Shown piece after piece: positions 34,806 to 46,600 of a stretch of 64,000 nucleotides of DNA (the first letter of the stretch is position 1; each line of letters opens with the position of its first letter). The position numbers were made by a program, and so were the translations under genes. The notes under the pieces were generated by a model, which was not told where the DNA came from, searched no databases, and saw nothing but the letters and a program-made list of their open reading frames with translations. Origin of the DNA: Mytilus trossulus (taxonomy: Eukaryota; Mollusca; Bivalvia; Mytilida; Mytilidae); the NCBI RefSeq assembly GCF_036588685.1, contig NC_086373.1, positions 51,405,164 through 51,469,163 on the forward strand. The letters are read 5' to 3'.

Positions 34806-36459
34806 GCGAACAAATGAGTTTGGTTTGAGTCATAAACGTTCTCCTTTCTAGCCCGGTAATGGTAATCTGTTTCAAACACTTACTGCTGATATGTTTATTG
34901 TATTTTTGGTGGGTTTTTCCAAAAGCATTACTTATCTTTTAACCATTGTTGCTGTATACCATGCTGATCTCCGAAAAAACAATACCATTGCATTATATCA
35001 TTTACGGTTTTAATGCAGTTATGTATTTATAGGTCGATGTTAGGAGTGTTCTAAATTCTGTGGTACGAACAGGACAGGTTTTCAATATGGTTATTTATAT
35101 ACCAAGTGTCTACATTATGGATCTCAGTAAAACGGAAAAACTGATATTACGATGGAAACCTTAAGGATATTCAAATCGTTTGCACTTTTTAAAAAAAATA
35201 TTTGAATTCCGAATAGTTTCCTGCGACAAAAGGTTTAATTGGTCGAATCGCAGCGATAAAATGTCTTATTCGACGTTTTACATAGAAGCGTAGATTTACC
35301 TTTAAGACATAATCGGGAAACGGAATTGAAATAAGCCATGCTCAAATAAATTAGCAAATATCTAAAGAAGTCCCTTACACAAGAAATTCTAGATGTCTAT
35401 GATTACGTAACATTGGAATTCTTCCGTATTTGTTATCATCTAAAAGCCGTCAAATGTGTCATGTGATGAATCGGTTTAAGTTAAATATTCCATTTGTCTC
35501 ACTTTGCACAAAGCTAATGGATATCTAAAGAAAATTTATCTTCGTTCTATTATATAATGACACTTTAAAATAAAACTTATGGCCATATTTATCTGACGGC
35601 AAAAGAATCGAAGCACTCTTCGAGTAATTTGAATGACTAATCAAATGTGTACCTGAGTACATTCAAGACGGTTATATTACAAGAGTTGACCAACTTAGCA
35701 AAATCTATCACTAGCTATTGTAGTATGTGTTAATTTATTGCAACTGGACGCTCAACCAATTGCAAATAAATCGATAAGACAACTTTGGGAAGATTTGTTA
35801 TCAAGGACGGACTATCATGGACAAGACAACACAGAAGATAGAGTTATTGTATCGAATAAGAACAAGTGATAATCGATGGGAAGTACAAATACAAAAAGTT
35901 TTACATACTGATTATGCACCCTACAGACACTGACTGGAGTTTTCAGCAATCGTAAACACTGATGTAATGATAAAAAATTTCCTGTGTTTCCAAAGAATTT
36001 GATGTCCATAAAATGATATTGTAAAAATTGGAAGACAGAGGACATTATCCTTTCTTCTAACGCTCGACATTAAGTTCTACCATCTTTTATCAAATGTATA
36101 GTTTATTCAAATGAAGTTAACTGCGATCGCGTGAACTCAGGCCTCATCATACACACCAGTTTTGAAAGGTCTATTGATGTTCCTCTTTCTGCCCGTTTTC
36201 TCCTGATTATAGATCGTACTGTCTCCTGTTAGAACAAAGCTGCTATCAATAGGAAGATATGTTAGTAAAACTATTTTCTGTAATTAAGTCTGCTTCCAGT
36301 ATAAAGCTCTCTCCCAAAAGCTATAGGGCATAGGGTTGCGTTTTACGACGGTATTTCCAGTAATATTAATTGAATCAATATATAAACTGTTTTCTAAATG
36401 CTATTCAAATGATTCTTACTATCTAAAAAGGGAAAACAAATTAACACCCTTAGCATATA
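34806..36459. other. Gene-free stretch
   Basis: No coding frame, RNA gene or recognisable repeat could be supported. Confidence 0.35.
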
Positions 36460-36600
36460 TATGTTATTTGGATCCTCAATGCTCTTCAACTTTGTACCTA
36501 TTTTTGGCTTTATTATATTTTGATATGAACGTCACTGATGGGTCTTATGCAGACAAAACGCGCGTCTGACGTACCAAATCATAATCCTGGTACCTTTAAT
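36460..36600 (+). repeat. Dispersed repeat family 5
   Basis: Reads 'cctcaatgctcttcaacttt', then 'cgtcactgatgggtcttatg' and 'acaaaacgcgcgtctgacgt', like the left arm at 33778. Confidence 0.7.
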
Positions 36601-37589
36601 AACTTTTTATACTATTGAACAAATAATACCTTATTAATGAATATCGATTTTGAAACTACGAGGAAAACATTCGGGCTGCAGATATTAATTTCCTTTAGCT
36701 ATCATGCTCCAAAGAGAAGAAACTATTTTTTTCATATTAAAAGTAAACATGCTAAGAAAGGCTGTCTTCTAATACATTTGAGCAATTATACACTGATATT
36801 TTGTTTTACCATGAAACAACCTCTTAAAGCAGGGTAAGGTCTAGCAGGAAATCATATTAAAATCGAATAATACTAATAGATGTGTATGCCGCAGATTTTA
36901 AGATGGGGGAAAAAGTAATAATGAGATAGAAAATATATCTACTTCTCCTCCCGATCGCTTCTACCCATAAAATGTTGAGTGACACGAAAGCATGTTGTTT
37001 AATCAAATTAAATCGTTTATACTGCAGTAAGTAATTATGTAACGTTAACGGTTTATATGTTGTTTGAATGTTTTAACGGGCTAAAGGTTTGTTTTTGAAA
37101 CTCAAAATGTGACACCCAAATTGTAGTTCCAAAGAAATATGCATTCAATGACGAACATGCCTTTAAACGAGCGACCACGTAGAATAAATAGTTTATACTT
37201 TTATTAACTAGTAAAATCATACCTGTGTATCTTATAGACAATTGTATTTACAATACGTGAACAAAATAAAGCCCAAGCAAATAGAGCTTATTTCGCGATT
37301 GTTCACACAATGAAAATTATTAACAAGAAATTTATACCCATGATTCCAATTTCTATAGAAAAAGCTCTGTTAAATGAGATGGTGGATTTTATCTTTCATT
37401 TGAATAAGGGGGATAGTAGTGTAAAGCGTAGATAAATCATAGGTCTTAATGTTGCTGCAAATTTGCAGAGATTGTGATCTAAAATTTAACAGTAGAACTT
37501 TAGAATATGTAGACACCACTGGTTAGATATATCTCATTACAATATTTTTAAAGGCCATCGTTTGAAAGGTTAACTAGCTATAAAACCAT

Positions 37590-37790
37590 GTTTAATACAC
37601 AGTTTTCTTCATAAGAAAATATCTGTACCACGTCATTGGAATATGACAGTTGTTATCCATTCGTTTAATTTGTTTGATCTTTTGATTCTGTCTTTTGATA
37701 AAGGACTTCCGTTTTGAATTTTCCTCGGAGTTCAGTATTTTTGTGATTTTACTTTTTACTGTAGAAAGAATAGTAGTCAGCACTTAATAA
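37590..37790 (+). repeat. Dispersed repeat family 4
   Basis: Shares 'gaatatgacagttgttatcc' and 'cttccgttttgaattttcct' with 31125 and 59590. Confidence 0.7.
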
Positions 37791-38174
37791 ATATGTTTAG
37801 TCGAACATCGTGATGATCTAGAGATGTATCGTTCTTTATACAGAGTTTTTGGTATCCAGTATAATGACGGTAGATTTTCTTTGTTTTCTTTTTTAATACC
37901 AAAAAAGAAAAAAGAAAGACAGATTTGTGATCTTGTAAAATTTTATCCTTTGTAAATGATGTTAAAGAATATGTAGGATTACGATATATGCATGTGCTGT
38001 TTATTCCGACACTTGCTTTAAAGACTATCTGTATTAATTAAGCTGACATCTGTGTAATAAGACCATTTATTTTACTGTAGTGAACTTTTATAGATTGAAC
38101 CTGTATTAATTAAAGGATCACCGGTCTTATATGAGACAACTGTTTAGGTCTCCTTTAAGTGGATTTCAACAGTA

Positions 38175-38390
38175 AAATTGAGAATGGAAATGGGGAATGT
38201 ATCAAAGAGACAACAACCCGACCATAGCAAAAACAACAGCAGAAGGTCACCAACAGGTTTTCAATGTAACGAGAAATTCCCCCACCCGGAGGCGTCCTTC
38301 AGCTGGCCCCTAAACAAATATATACTAGTTCAGTGATAATGAACGCCTTACCAATTTCCAAATTGTACACAAGAAACTAAAATTAAGTAT
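38175..38390 (+). repeat. Dispersed mussel repeat family 2
   Basis: Second copy of the family seen at 20275. It shares 'aatggaaatggggaatgt', 'acaacagcagaaggtcacca' and 'atatactagttcagtgataa'. The 3' third is missing. Confidence 0.8.
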
Positions 38391-39600
38391 AATATCTCAA
38401 ACGGTAAAAATTTCGAATAGAATTATTAACAATGTAATTGTCATACTGAATAATCTTTCGTCGGATCTTTTTCCCAATTGCATCTTCATTACTCAATACA
38501 CGTATTTATACAGCAAAATCATTCGGGCGCGTGGAAGTTATAAAGTTTTTTTTAATTTTTTTTTACAAAAGTAGGTCGATACCGTTGCAAGAGGACTACT
38601 AGATTAATATCTAGTCAGTAAAAGATAATTTGATACTGATATGATTTATAACAAACCTTTCCAAAATTGTCAGTTTCTAAATTAATAAATGAAACAGATC
38701 CTAAGGGTTTAACCCTACCTGGCAAAATAAACCTTTGGTGGATTATGTTATTAATTTACTTTGTCCTTTCTGGACATATAGCTCTAGTTCTTCAATTGTT
38801 TCGGTTCTTGTGAATCCTTGGTTGTATAAAATTCGGTTAGCGTCCCAGTTGAAGATAAATTCAGAAAAGACGCTTAGAACGTATCAAATTCATTTAGTGT
38901 TGCGTTCATATCTAAACTAAAGAAGAGAAACGATTTGAGGGTTATTCATTTTAGTAAGTCATCATTCTTTATCAAGATAACTATATTTATGAAGGAGTAT
39001 CTGTCATAATTCTGAGATTATTACAAAGTGGCAATCAATCCATCGCGTATAACTGAATATAAATGTCCTTGGAGCATTATATAAAAAATCCGAAATTCTT
39101 ATTAAGTAAATGAATTTTGTAACATATTAATACTATTTCAATACTGTTATTAATAAATCTTTGATAAGTATCACGAATTTTTGATTGGTTAATAACTGTT
39201 GAATCACTAATATTGTACACAATACTGTTTCATGTATTTTGTTGTATCAAATGAATTAGATTTGAAGGCAAACAGTTTTATAGTTATAAAAACATTTTGG
39301 CAGTAAATTTTTATACACTAATTTTTCAGCTATATAGGCTACTGTTTCAATTTGTATAGGTTTTATTTCTTATCAATATTGTAAGAAGAAACAAAAAATG
39401 TCCATATTCTTTGTCTAGGATTTATGCAAGGTTTTGATTACAGGCAGTCAAGGTCAGCAAAAGTATGGCATGATCAGGGTCAATACTAATATCATTGGCC
39501 ACAACTATTTTACTTGACCGATGAGGATGAAGTGTAAGCCAACTATTGACAAGCGTCCAGTTGCGCCCGTATTTTCACAATTGCACTGACGCTAGTTTTG
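38391..39600. other. Gene-free stretch
   Basis: Nothing coding could be supported. A short fragment of family 2 ('atatactagttcagtgac') follows at about 39625. Confidence 0.35.
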
Positions 39601-39689
39601 TTTTGTCAGAAAAGTAAAACAAAAATATATACTAGTTCAGTGACAACGGGTGTCATACTAAACTCCGAAATATATAAAAGTAACTAAAA

Positions 39690-39790
39690 CTTGTCTGTTG
39701 TTAGTTTTTTGGTTTGCAATGACGTTGTCAGCATATTTCGACTTATGAGTTTAATTGTTCCTTTGTTATCTGTCGCCTCTCTTTTATCCT
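39690..39790 (+). repeat. Dispersed repeat family 3, 3' fragment
   Basis: Carries 'gacgttgtcag' and 'ttatgagtttaattgttcct' blocks matching the 3' third of the copy at 33270. Confidence 0.55.
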
Positions 39791-41540
39791 GTCGTCTCAA
39801 CCAGTTTAGCGCCTTTTGTACTTAATATGATCCTAAAGTTTTGCTAGTTGATTTTCCTTTCTCAAGTTCGATTTTATTGTCTCCCCAATGCGTAAGCCGC
39901 TGAATTAGACTTTTGTGAGGGACTCTTAACTTGATTTTATTTACATAAACAATGGATGCAGAGATATGTGGATAACATATCCACTAAAACAGGTAATAAA
40001 ATCGAACACATATAAACTGTCATTACAAGACCGACAACATCATCGTAAAATATAGATATTTAGACAACAAAGGTACTTTCTAACAAAAATCGTACATGTA
40101 TGAGTAGGACAATTATCCGAATGGATTACGTTACAAATCGATACAAATAAAATCCGAAAGAAGCCTTTTCAAATTTCTTAGCGGAATCATTTTGTTAAAA
40201 TTTTCAACAGATATTTTGCAATTTCCTCCGCCGTAGTTGAAATTAAGTAGATTAAATTCTATTTGAAAGAAAGTAGAAATACTGCAAAACCGGAGAATAC
40301 TGTGAGAAAATTCGATTACTGAAAGGGTAATTTATCTCAATTGCAAATTTCCCAGTAATTTCCTTCTTTTATTTATTTGACTGCTCCGTGCGAATGTATG
40401 CAATTGCTGCAAATTGGTGAGCCATTAAAAAGATTTGTGTAAATAAACCGCCAATACAGATAATAAACAATACCAAAATCAGAAGGTGGCTTTAAAAAGG
40501 TGAAATTCCGATGTTTAAATTAGCATCCTGCTGTAAAATTTACACTAAAGAGAGAACAAATTAAAAAATCAAAGGAATGAATGTGACAAATTGACAAGTG
40601 TTCTCAATAAACCTTGATAAAGATTAACAAAATGTATTTGTTCATTGATTGTACAATTAGTTTCAATGCTGTAAATTTGAAAGCAAAGCGAAAGACGTAA
40701 ATAAATAGTTGTTTATCATCTGCGTACTATATATTTTTTTGTAAACAACTAATTGATTTATTTTTCTGAAGACATAATTTCTAATATTCTGTAACCATAA
40801 TTTACTTTTATTAACCTTCCAAATTAATCTAGTAATAGGCCTAGCTCGAAAATAGTTTCAATACATTCAGTACTATTTTTTTGATTTGGCAGTACTACTG
40901 TAAGAGATTTTTTGGAATGATTTATTTACAAAATTAAGAATAAACAAGCAGGTTTTTCTAAACATGTTGCGAAATCCAGTTATACATCTTAACATATCAA
41001 TAATGATTATTTTTTTTTTTCGAAATGAAGGCTTGATATATATTGCTAGTTTTATATCGGGATATTTCAAAATAGACTCGAAGTGCATGTAAATCAAATA
41101 CCAATGCAAATAATTGATACGATAAACCGATATCCCGACAGTCCAATAGGTCAACACCCAAATTGCCCAACACCCGAATATCTAGACAATAGACTGTATT
41201 TCCATAAAATTACAGACAAAATTTGTGTTAAGATGTTCAAATCAGATAAATCAATTCAGATAAATCAATTCAGATAATACAAATGACTACAAGAAATTAA
41301 ATCGTAAGAGCCAAGACTGATAATTAAAACAACGTTCCCGGGTTTAAGTTGTCATTATTCTTGTAGGCAAGATGTGAAAGATTTGAATTAACGGGTAGCT
41401 CTTCACAAGACAGGGTAATACACTTACATCAACCATTCAACGTTATGAATAAATAGAAATGCAATATTTGCTGTTGAACGTTAAACTGCCACAAAACAAT
41501 AAACCAATCCAGATTGTTTATAGTAAAAATAGACTATCGA
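39791..41540. other. Gene-free stretch
   Basis: No coding frame, RNA gene or repeat could be supported. Confidence 0.35.
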
Positions 41541-41554
41541 CGGATTTGTAATAA

Positions 41555-41765
41555 TATGAGCAACACGACGGGTGTCACTTGTGGAGTAGAAACTGCTTAC
41601 ACTTTCGGAGAACCTGAGATCACCCCAAGTTTTTGGTGGGGTTCGTGTTGCCCATTCTTTAGTTTTCTGTGTTATGTATTGTGTATTATTATTTGTCTGT
41701 TTGTCTTTTTTCATTTTTAGCCATGGCGTTGTCTGTTTATTTTCAATTGATGTGTTTTGCCCCTG
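41555..41765 (+). repeat. Dispersed mussel repeat family 3, upstream of gene A
   Basis: Copy of the repeat seen at 33270. A copy in the same orientation lies upstream of gene B (52495), which suggests it was part of the duplicated segment. Confidence 0.8.
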
Positions 41766-42304
41766 TTCTATATCGAACACGTGTTCTTTGTAGCTAAATG
41801 TATTTAATACATAACTATTTCGTTTTCCACCATCTATTCACTGCCTCGGTTCACTGTTAACCAAAATATATTTTACAGGTGAAAACAAAAGAACAAGGAA
41901 CAGAAATGTTTAACCAAGATGACCTGCATTTATAAATAAGCAGCGTGTCGGCTTATCAAATACTACGGAATAATAACTAAATAAGTTTCTTGTTAGCACA
42001 ATGTATCAGGAAGGATCACTCTATTTTGATAACAAGGAAGTATTGTGTATCACGACATTTGGTAGTACTAGGTTTATCCAGATTTTCATTACTTTTAACT
42101 CTCATTTTACCTAAAACGACCTAAGATTAAACGATTTATGTAAGTATCTCAACATATTTTCTTTTTGTTTAAATATTTTTTGTTAATCATTTACAATATC
42201 GGTCGCATTATGAATAGTGATAGAATAATTTATTTTTCGGTTAGAATTTAATTGTTAATTAACAACACATAGCTATATATGTACGACGTAGATATCTTTA
42301 ATTT

Positions 42305-42310
<6 letters not shown>

Positions 42311-42338
<28 letters not shown>
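42311..42338. repeat. (GT)14 microsatellite
   Basis: Fourteen uninterrupted GT units, about 0.85 kb upstream of the gene A start codon. Confidence 0.97.
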
Positions 42339-42341
<3 letters not shown>

Positions 42342-43164
42342 TTGTTAATTTTGTGGTGTTTTATTTTATCTGATTTAGATTCGTAATATGAAAAATTGCA
42401 TAATCTAGAATCTCGTGTTATTAACACAAATGAACAGCTCAAATAGAAAATGTATATTGAATATCCAGTTCAATTATTTTCTGTGATTTCGGTTATTAAT
42501 TTAGAATAAATTTGTTCTGGGAGATTAAAATACACTTCATGGAGAATACATTAGAGCGCAATGAAATATGGTCACATTTTGTCTATGCACTTTGTATGCT
42601 GTCGTTTGATTTTGCAATCTTTTATATACACTTTTTTCAATGTAGGCACAACGTTAGTATTCACTATAGCTCTACCTGGAACAGTTTGATACAAATAAAT
42701 TAAGGTATTTAATTAAATAAACACTATTGTTATGCATCTGCTCACTGTGCACAATTGGCTTTGCTTTGACTTTTTTGTTACCAAATGAAGGCGTAATGAT
42801 TTTATTTGATAGCGCTTTAAGAAAACATATACACATGGCTCTGTTTAGAATATAACTGGAATATAAATTTAACAGAACAGTAATTTACATAATTGCTTGT
42901 AAGTTCCTTAAAAAAATCGCAATACAATTTTCAAAATGTTTCAAAAATAAAAATTCAAATAATAAAATCAGATTTAGACAATCAATTGAAAACATTGTTT
43001 TATTACAAGGACTTTAGATTTTCCAAGAAAAAAACTACCAGACTTGTAGATTTGTTAAAAAACCCAAACATTTAGAACATTTTGGGAGTACAAAGTATCT
43101 TCCGTGATTGCTTTTTATAGTACACTCATATTTCTGTACCTTCCCACCTGTTGACATTTGTATG

Positions 43165-43183
43165 ACAATTTTAGATAAACACC
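43165..43183 (+). promoter_or_regulatory. Candidate 5'-UTR splice acceptor of gene A
   Basis: 'acaattttag' followed by ATAAACACC and the ATG. The same 'caattttagataaacac' stands in front of the gene B start (53565-53589). Conservation of a pyrimidine-rich tract plus AG suggests an untranslated first exon further upstream; this is inferred. Confidence 0.4.
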
Positions 43184-43646
43184 ATGAAAAGTAAATGGAA
43201 AAACTTTCTTAACCTTCAAGACAAAGAATACCATGTATTTGCCAATTATAGTGAAGATGATGGTAACTTGGTAAACGGATTGCTACAGCCCTTCGAGAAT
43301 AGAAATTGTTTGTTCTACAATCCTGATCGTGATGGGCTACCAGGTCAACCAATCATGCGCGGTCATATCGAAAAAGGAATGGAACAGTCCAAGATTTCCA
43401 TGCTTTTTATCACAAAGAATTTTCTGTCTGATGAATTGTGTATGTTTATGGCCAATCTTTCTATTTGGAAGTACATGAAAACGAAAGGAATTCATCGAGT
43501 ATTACCAATCATCCTTCAGCCATGTAAAATACCCAGATACCTGAAAGTCTTAAACTGTATTCATGTTTGGAAATACGCAACTACTAGATCAAGTAATATG
43601 ATGTACCAGACGCAAGCTATTACTCGATTAACGAAAGCCATGCTAG
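43184..43646 (+). CDS. Gene A exon 1 (TIR domain)
   Basis: Encodes residues 1-154 plus one base, ending on a CTAG|GTAATA donor. The whole TIR domain is in this exon. At the place where Toll-type TIRs read W-C-x2-E this protein has 'LCMFM' (Met89), so the glutamate used by NADase-type TIRs seems absent. Exon length (463 nt) is the same as in gene B. Confidence 0.85.
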
Positions 43647-46600
43647 GTAATATTTCTAATACACTCTGTTTGAAAATATCATAATATTTAGGTCTTTCCA
43701 CTTTTGTTTTTCTTCTGATTATTTTTTTTCTTCTGCCGTCTGAGATGCTTTTTTGTCTTACAACATATCGAATGGATTTTTGGCCAATGATGTTGTACAG
43801 TAATGGGGGTATCAAAACTCACCCTGTGTGACCGAACACTTATTCTTATAGGAGTTATCTTCCCGTGTCCCCTTTTTCTTGTTATCGCTATATCTCTAAA
43901 ACCGTAAAATATTTTAACAAACTGTTTTTTCACAAATTGTTTGTCTGCTTTTAAGAATGATTGGTTAATTTTGACTGAAGTGATCGTAAGACATCTTATG
44001 GGAGTTATTTCCCTTTGAAAATTTAAGATAGGCGATATGTTGGATTAATTCGTACGTTATAAGTCGTAGAGGCATAGTCTTTTGATATGAAGTCCTTGGT
44101 CCATTTGAAGGGAATTGAGGTCAAGGTCAAAGGTCAAGGTTATGTTATAAATTTTGAATTTTGCTTGTTATCGTTATTCAAAAGAAACTGTTACAGTAAA
44201 TGATATGATGTGTTTGCCAAATAACTGTTTACAATAAGGTGCAACTTCAAGCTATTCAAGTCGAAGAGTTTTGGTTAACCCTTATAGGAGTGTTCTCCCC
44301 TGATGTATTTGAAATCAGTATGTCTCCACAATCATACAAGTGATTGACCTGGGGTCTTTTGATTTGAGATGACTGACCTTTGACCTCAAAATCGAGGTCC
44401 AGGTCAAAGGTCAATTTTTAACGTTTTAGATTTTTACCTTTGCTAAAAAATCTTTCTGGTTCATTATTAAACAATTAAGTCTTCTGCATAAACCTATAAA
44501 TCTAATTTTTTTCATATCAGTTTGATTTACCACATTACATCTACACGAAGTGACATTTTCTAACAATTTGTTTTCAATTTCTTTCTTATTATCGAGGTGG
44601 AAAGACCTTCAAATGTTCTCTGAAGAATTGGTTTTTAATTTTATTTATATTTGTATGCCCTGTCTATCATAGTGAGTGTGCGTTATATTTTCTGGTCGTT
44701 ATGTCCGTTCATGTATGTCCCTTACCAGGTGAACAGTCTGATTTAAATAGAAATTATGTGTTTTTTTTTTAAGTAAGGTGGTTTCCATCGGAATTGAAAT
44801 TACACCAATTTGTAACTTACAGCACATGTACATGATAATATGTGATTGGGATTCACAAAAATAATATATGACTAGTGCACACCCGTGATATCGCGGATCC
44901 GTGACTGAATTAAAGTATATAACTATGCGCAAGTCTTATTTTAGTACAATGTATTAGTATTGTCATCTGATAAAGTCATGCCGATTTTAAGATACACAGT
45001 TTTCTCTGCTTTCAAATCTTTCTGTTTGAACCCGGCGAACTGTCCAGAACTTATCAATTATTGGTAATATTAGATATTTGGAAACGCGACAAAAGGTCCT
45101 GGAATGGGGTAGTTTTTAATCAACAGATTTGTCCTATATTAGTTATAAATAAAGTTGAATTCTTTGATTCGCTGACAAATTGAAAACTGTACCTATACGC
45201 CTTATTTTTAGTCCAGATTTTAAGTATTCGTATTGTTAACCTCTTAAAAGGTCTTACTAATAAAAATACTACAATAGTTAACAATTTGACAATTTAGTAG
45301 TGTCAACCCTGTGATAATGACCCGTGTATATAGCATATTAATCCTGAATATACCGTTTGGTGATGCGCCTGTCAGATGCGGAACGTACAGATAAGGTAAA
45401 GGTAACAGGTGAATATACTATTGGTATCGGTATCGGACTCGACCCGGAACTTCTTAATTATTGGCAATATTAATTACGTGGATAACAAAAGGACCTGGAG
45501 TGATGTAATTTTTAATCTACACCTTTGCACTATATTAGTTGTATTCTTTGATTCGTCGATTTTACGTGATGACGGCTGATAAATTAGACCTCGTCTTTTT
45601 AGTATTATAGATAACTTAGGGTTGAAACCAGATTTTGCGGTTCACAGCAAATCCAGGAATCCTAAAGATCAACAAATGTGATAGGGTTGGTGTGGATGGT
45701 ATCGTATAGGCACAGATTCTGGTGTATTACTTAATATATCAACACACTTATTTGTTTATTTGCTGAGATTGAGGCAGATATATTTTGGTTTTCTTTCGAG
45801 GTCGCGAGAATATCTAACCATCAATAAAGAACGATCTTTATATGGAGAGAACATACCTTTTTTCTGCAAACTTTCAATTTCATTTAAAAAATATTGCTTC
45901 TACACATAAGTAAAAATGATCTCGATAAACAATTTGCATAAACTGACGATAAAAACTGCAATTATATTATCAGGGAAATAATACCTTTCTGTGGTTGTTT
46001 AATCAAACGTAAGTATAAATATTTGGCGGGATTCGTAGTTGCGTTAAAATTATGATGAAGCGTTGAAATATTCAAATTCATATCGTTATTAATCAACTTT
46101 TTATTCTAATGTATGTTTTAAAATATGACACTGATATGACTTTATAACTTGATTTTATATTTTGTTGTTTGTCTTATTTGGTTTCTGTCTCTTTGGCATG
46201 TTCAAATCATCTTTTATTCTTTTTACTTTAAGAAGATTATTAAGTTTAAGTACACTAGAAACGGGAAGTAATTGTAGTTACATGATAAAATAGGTACTTT
46301 GCATAACAAAGTATCTACTTCGCATAACGATAAGTATACCCAATTTAAATACTATGGATTACTTCTTATACAAAAGGTTAAGCAAACAAAACAGGACAGA
46401 ATTTAATTGAGTAAATACGGAAACACGAAACATAATTAAGAAACCACAGTTCATAAGTATGAGAGCACATCATGGGCCATAAAATGAATCAGCACAATTA
46501 AGCCAGATAACTGCTTATAATTAATATATTAACCAACTACATGATACAATGATATAGGCAAGTAGATTATATCAAGATGAAAGGACTAAAGGCTCAAATA

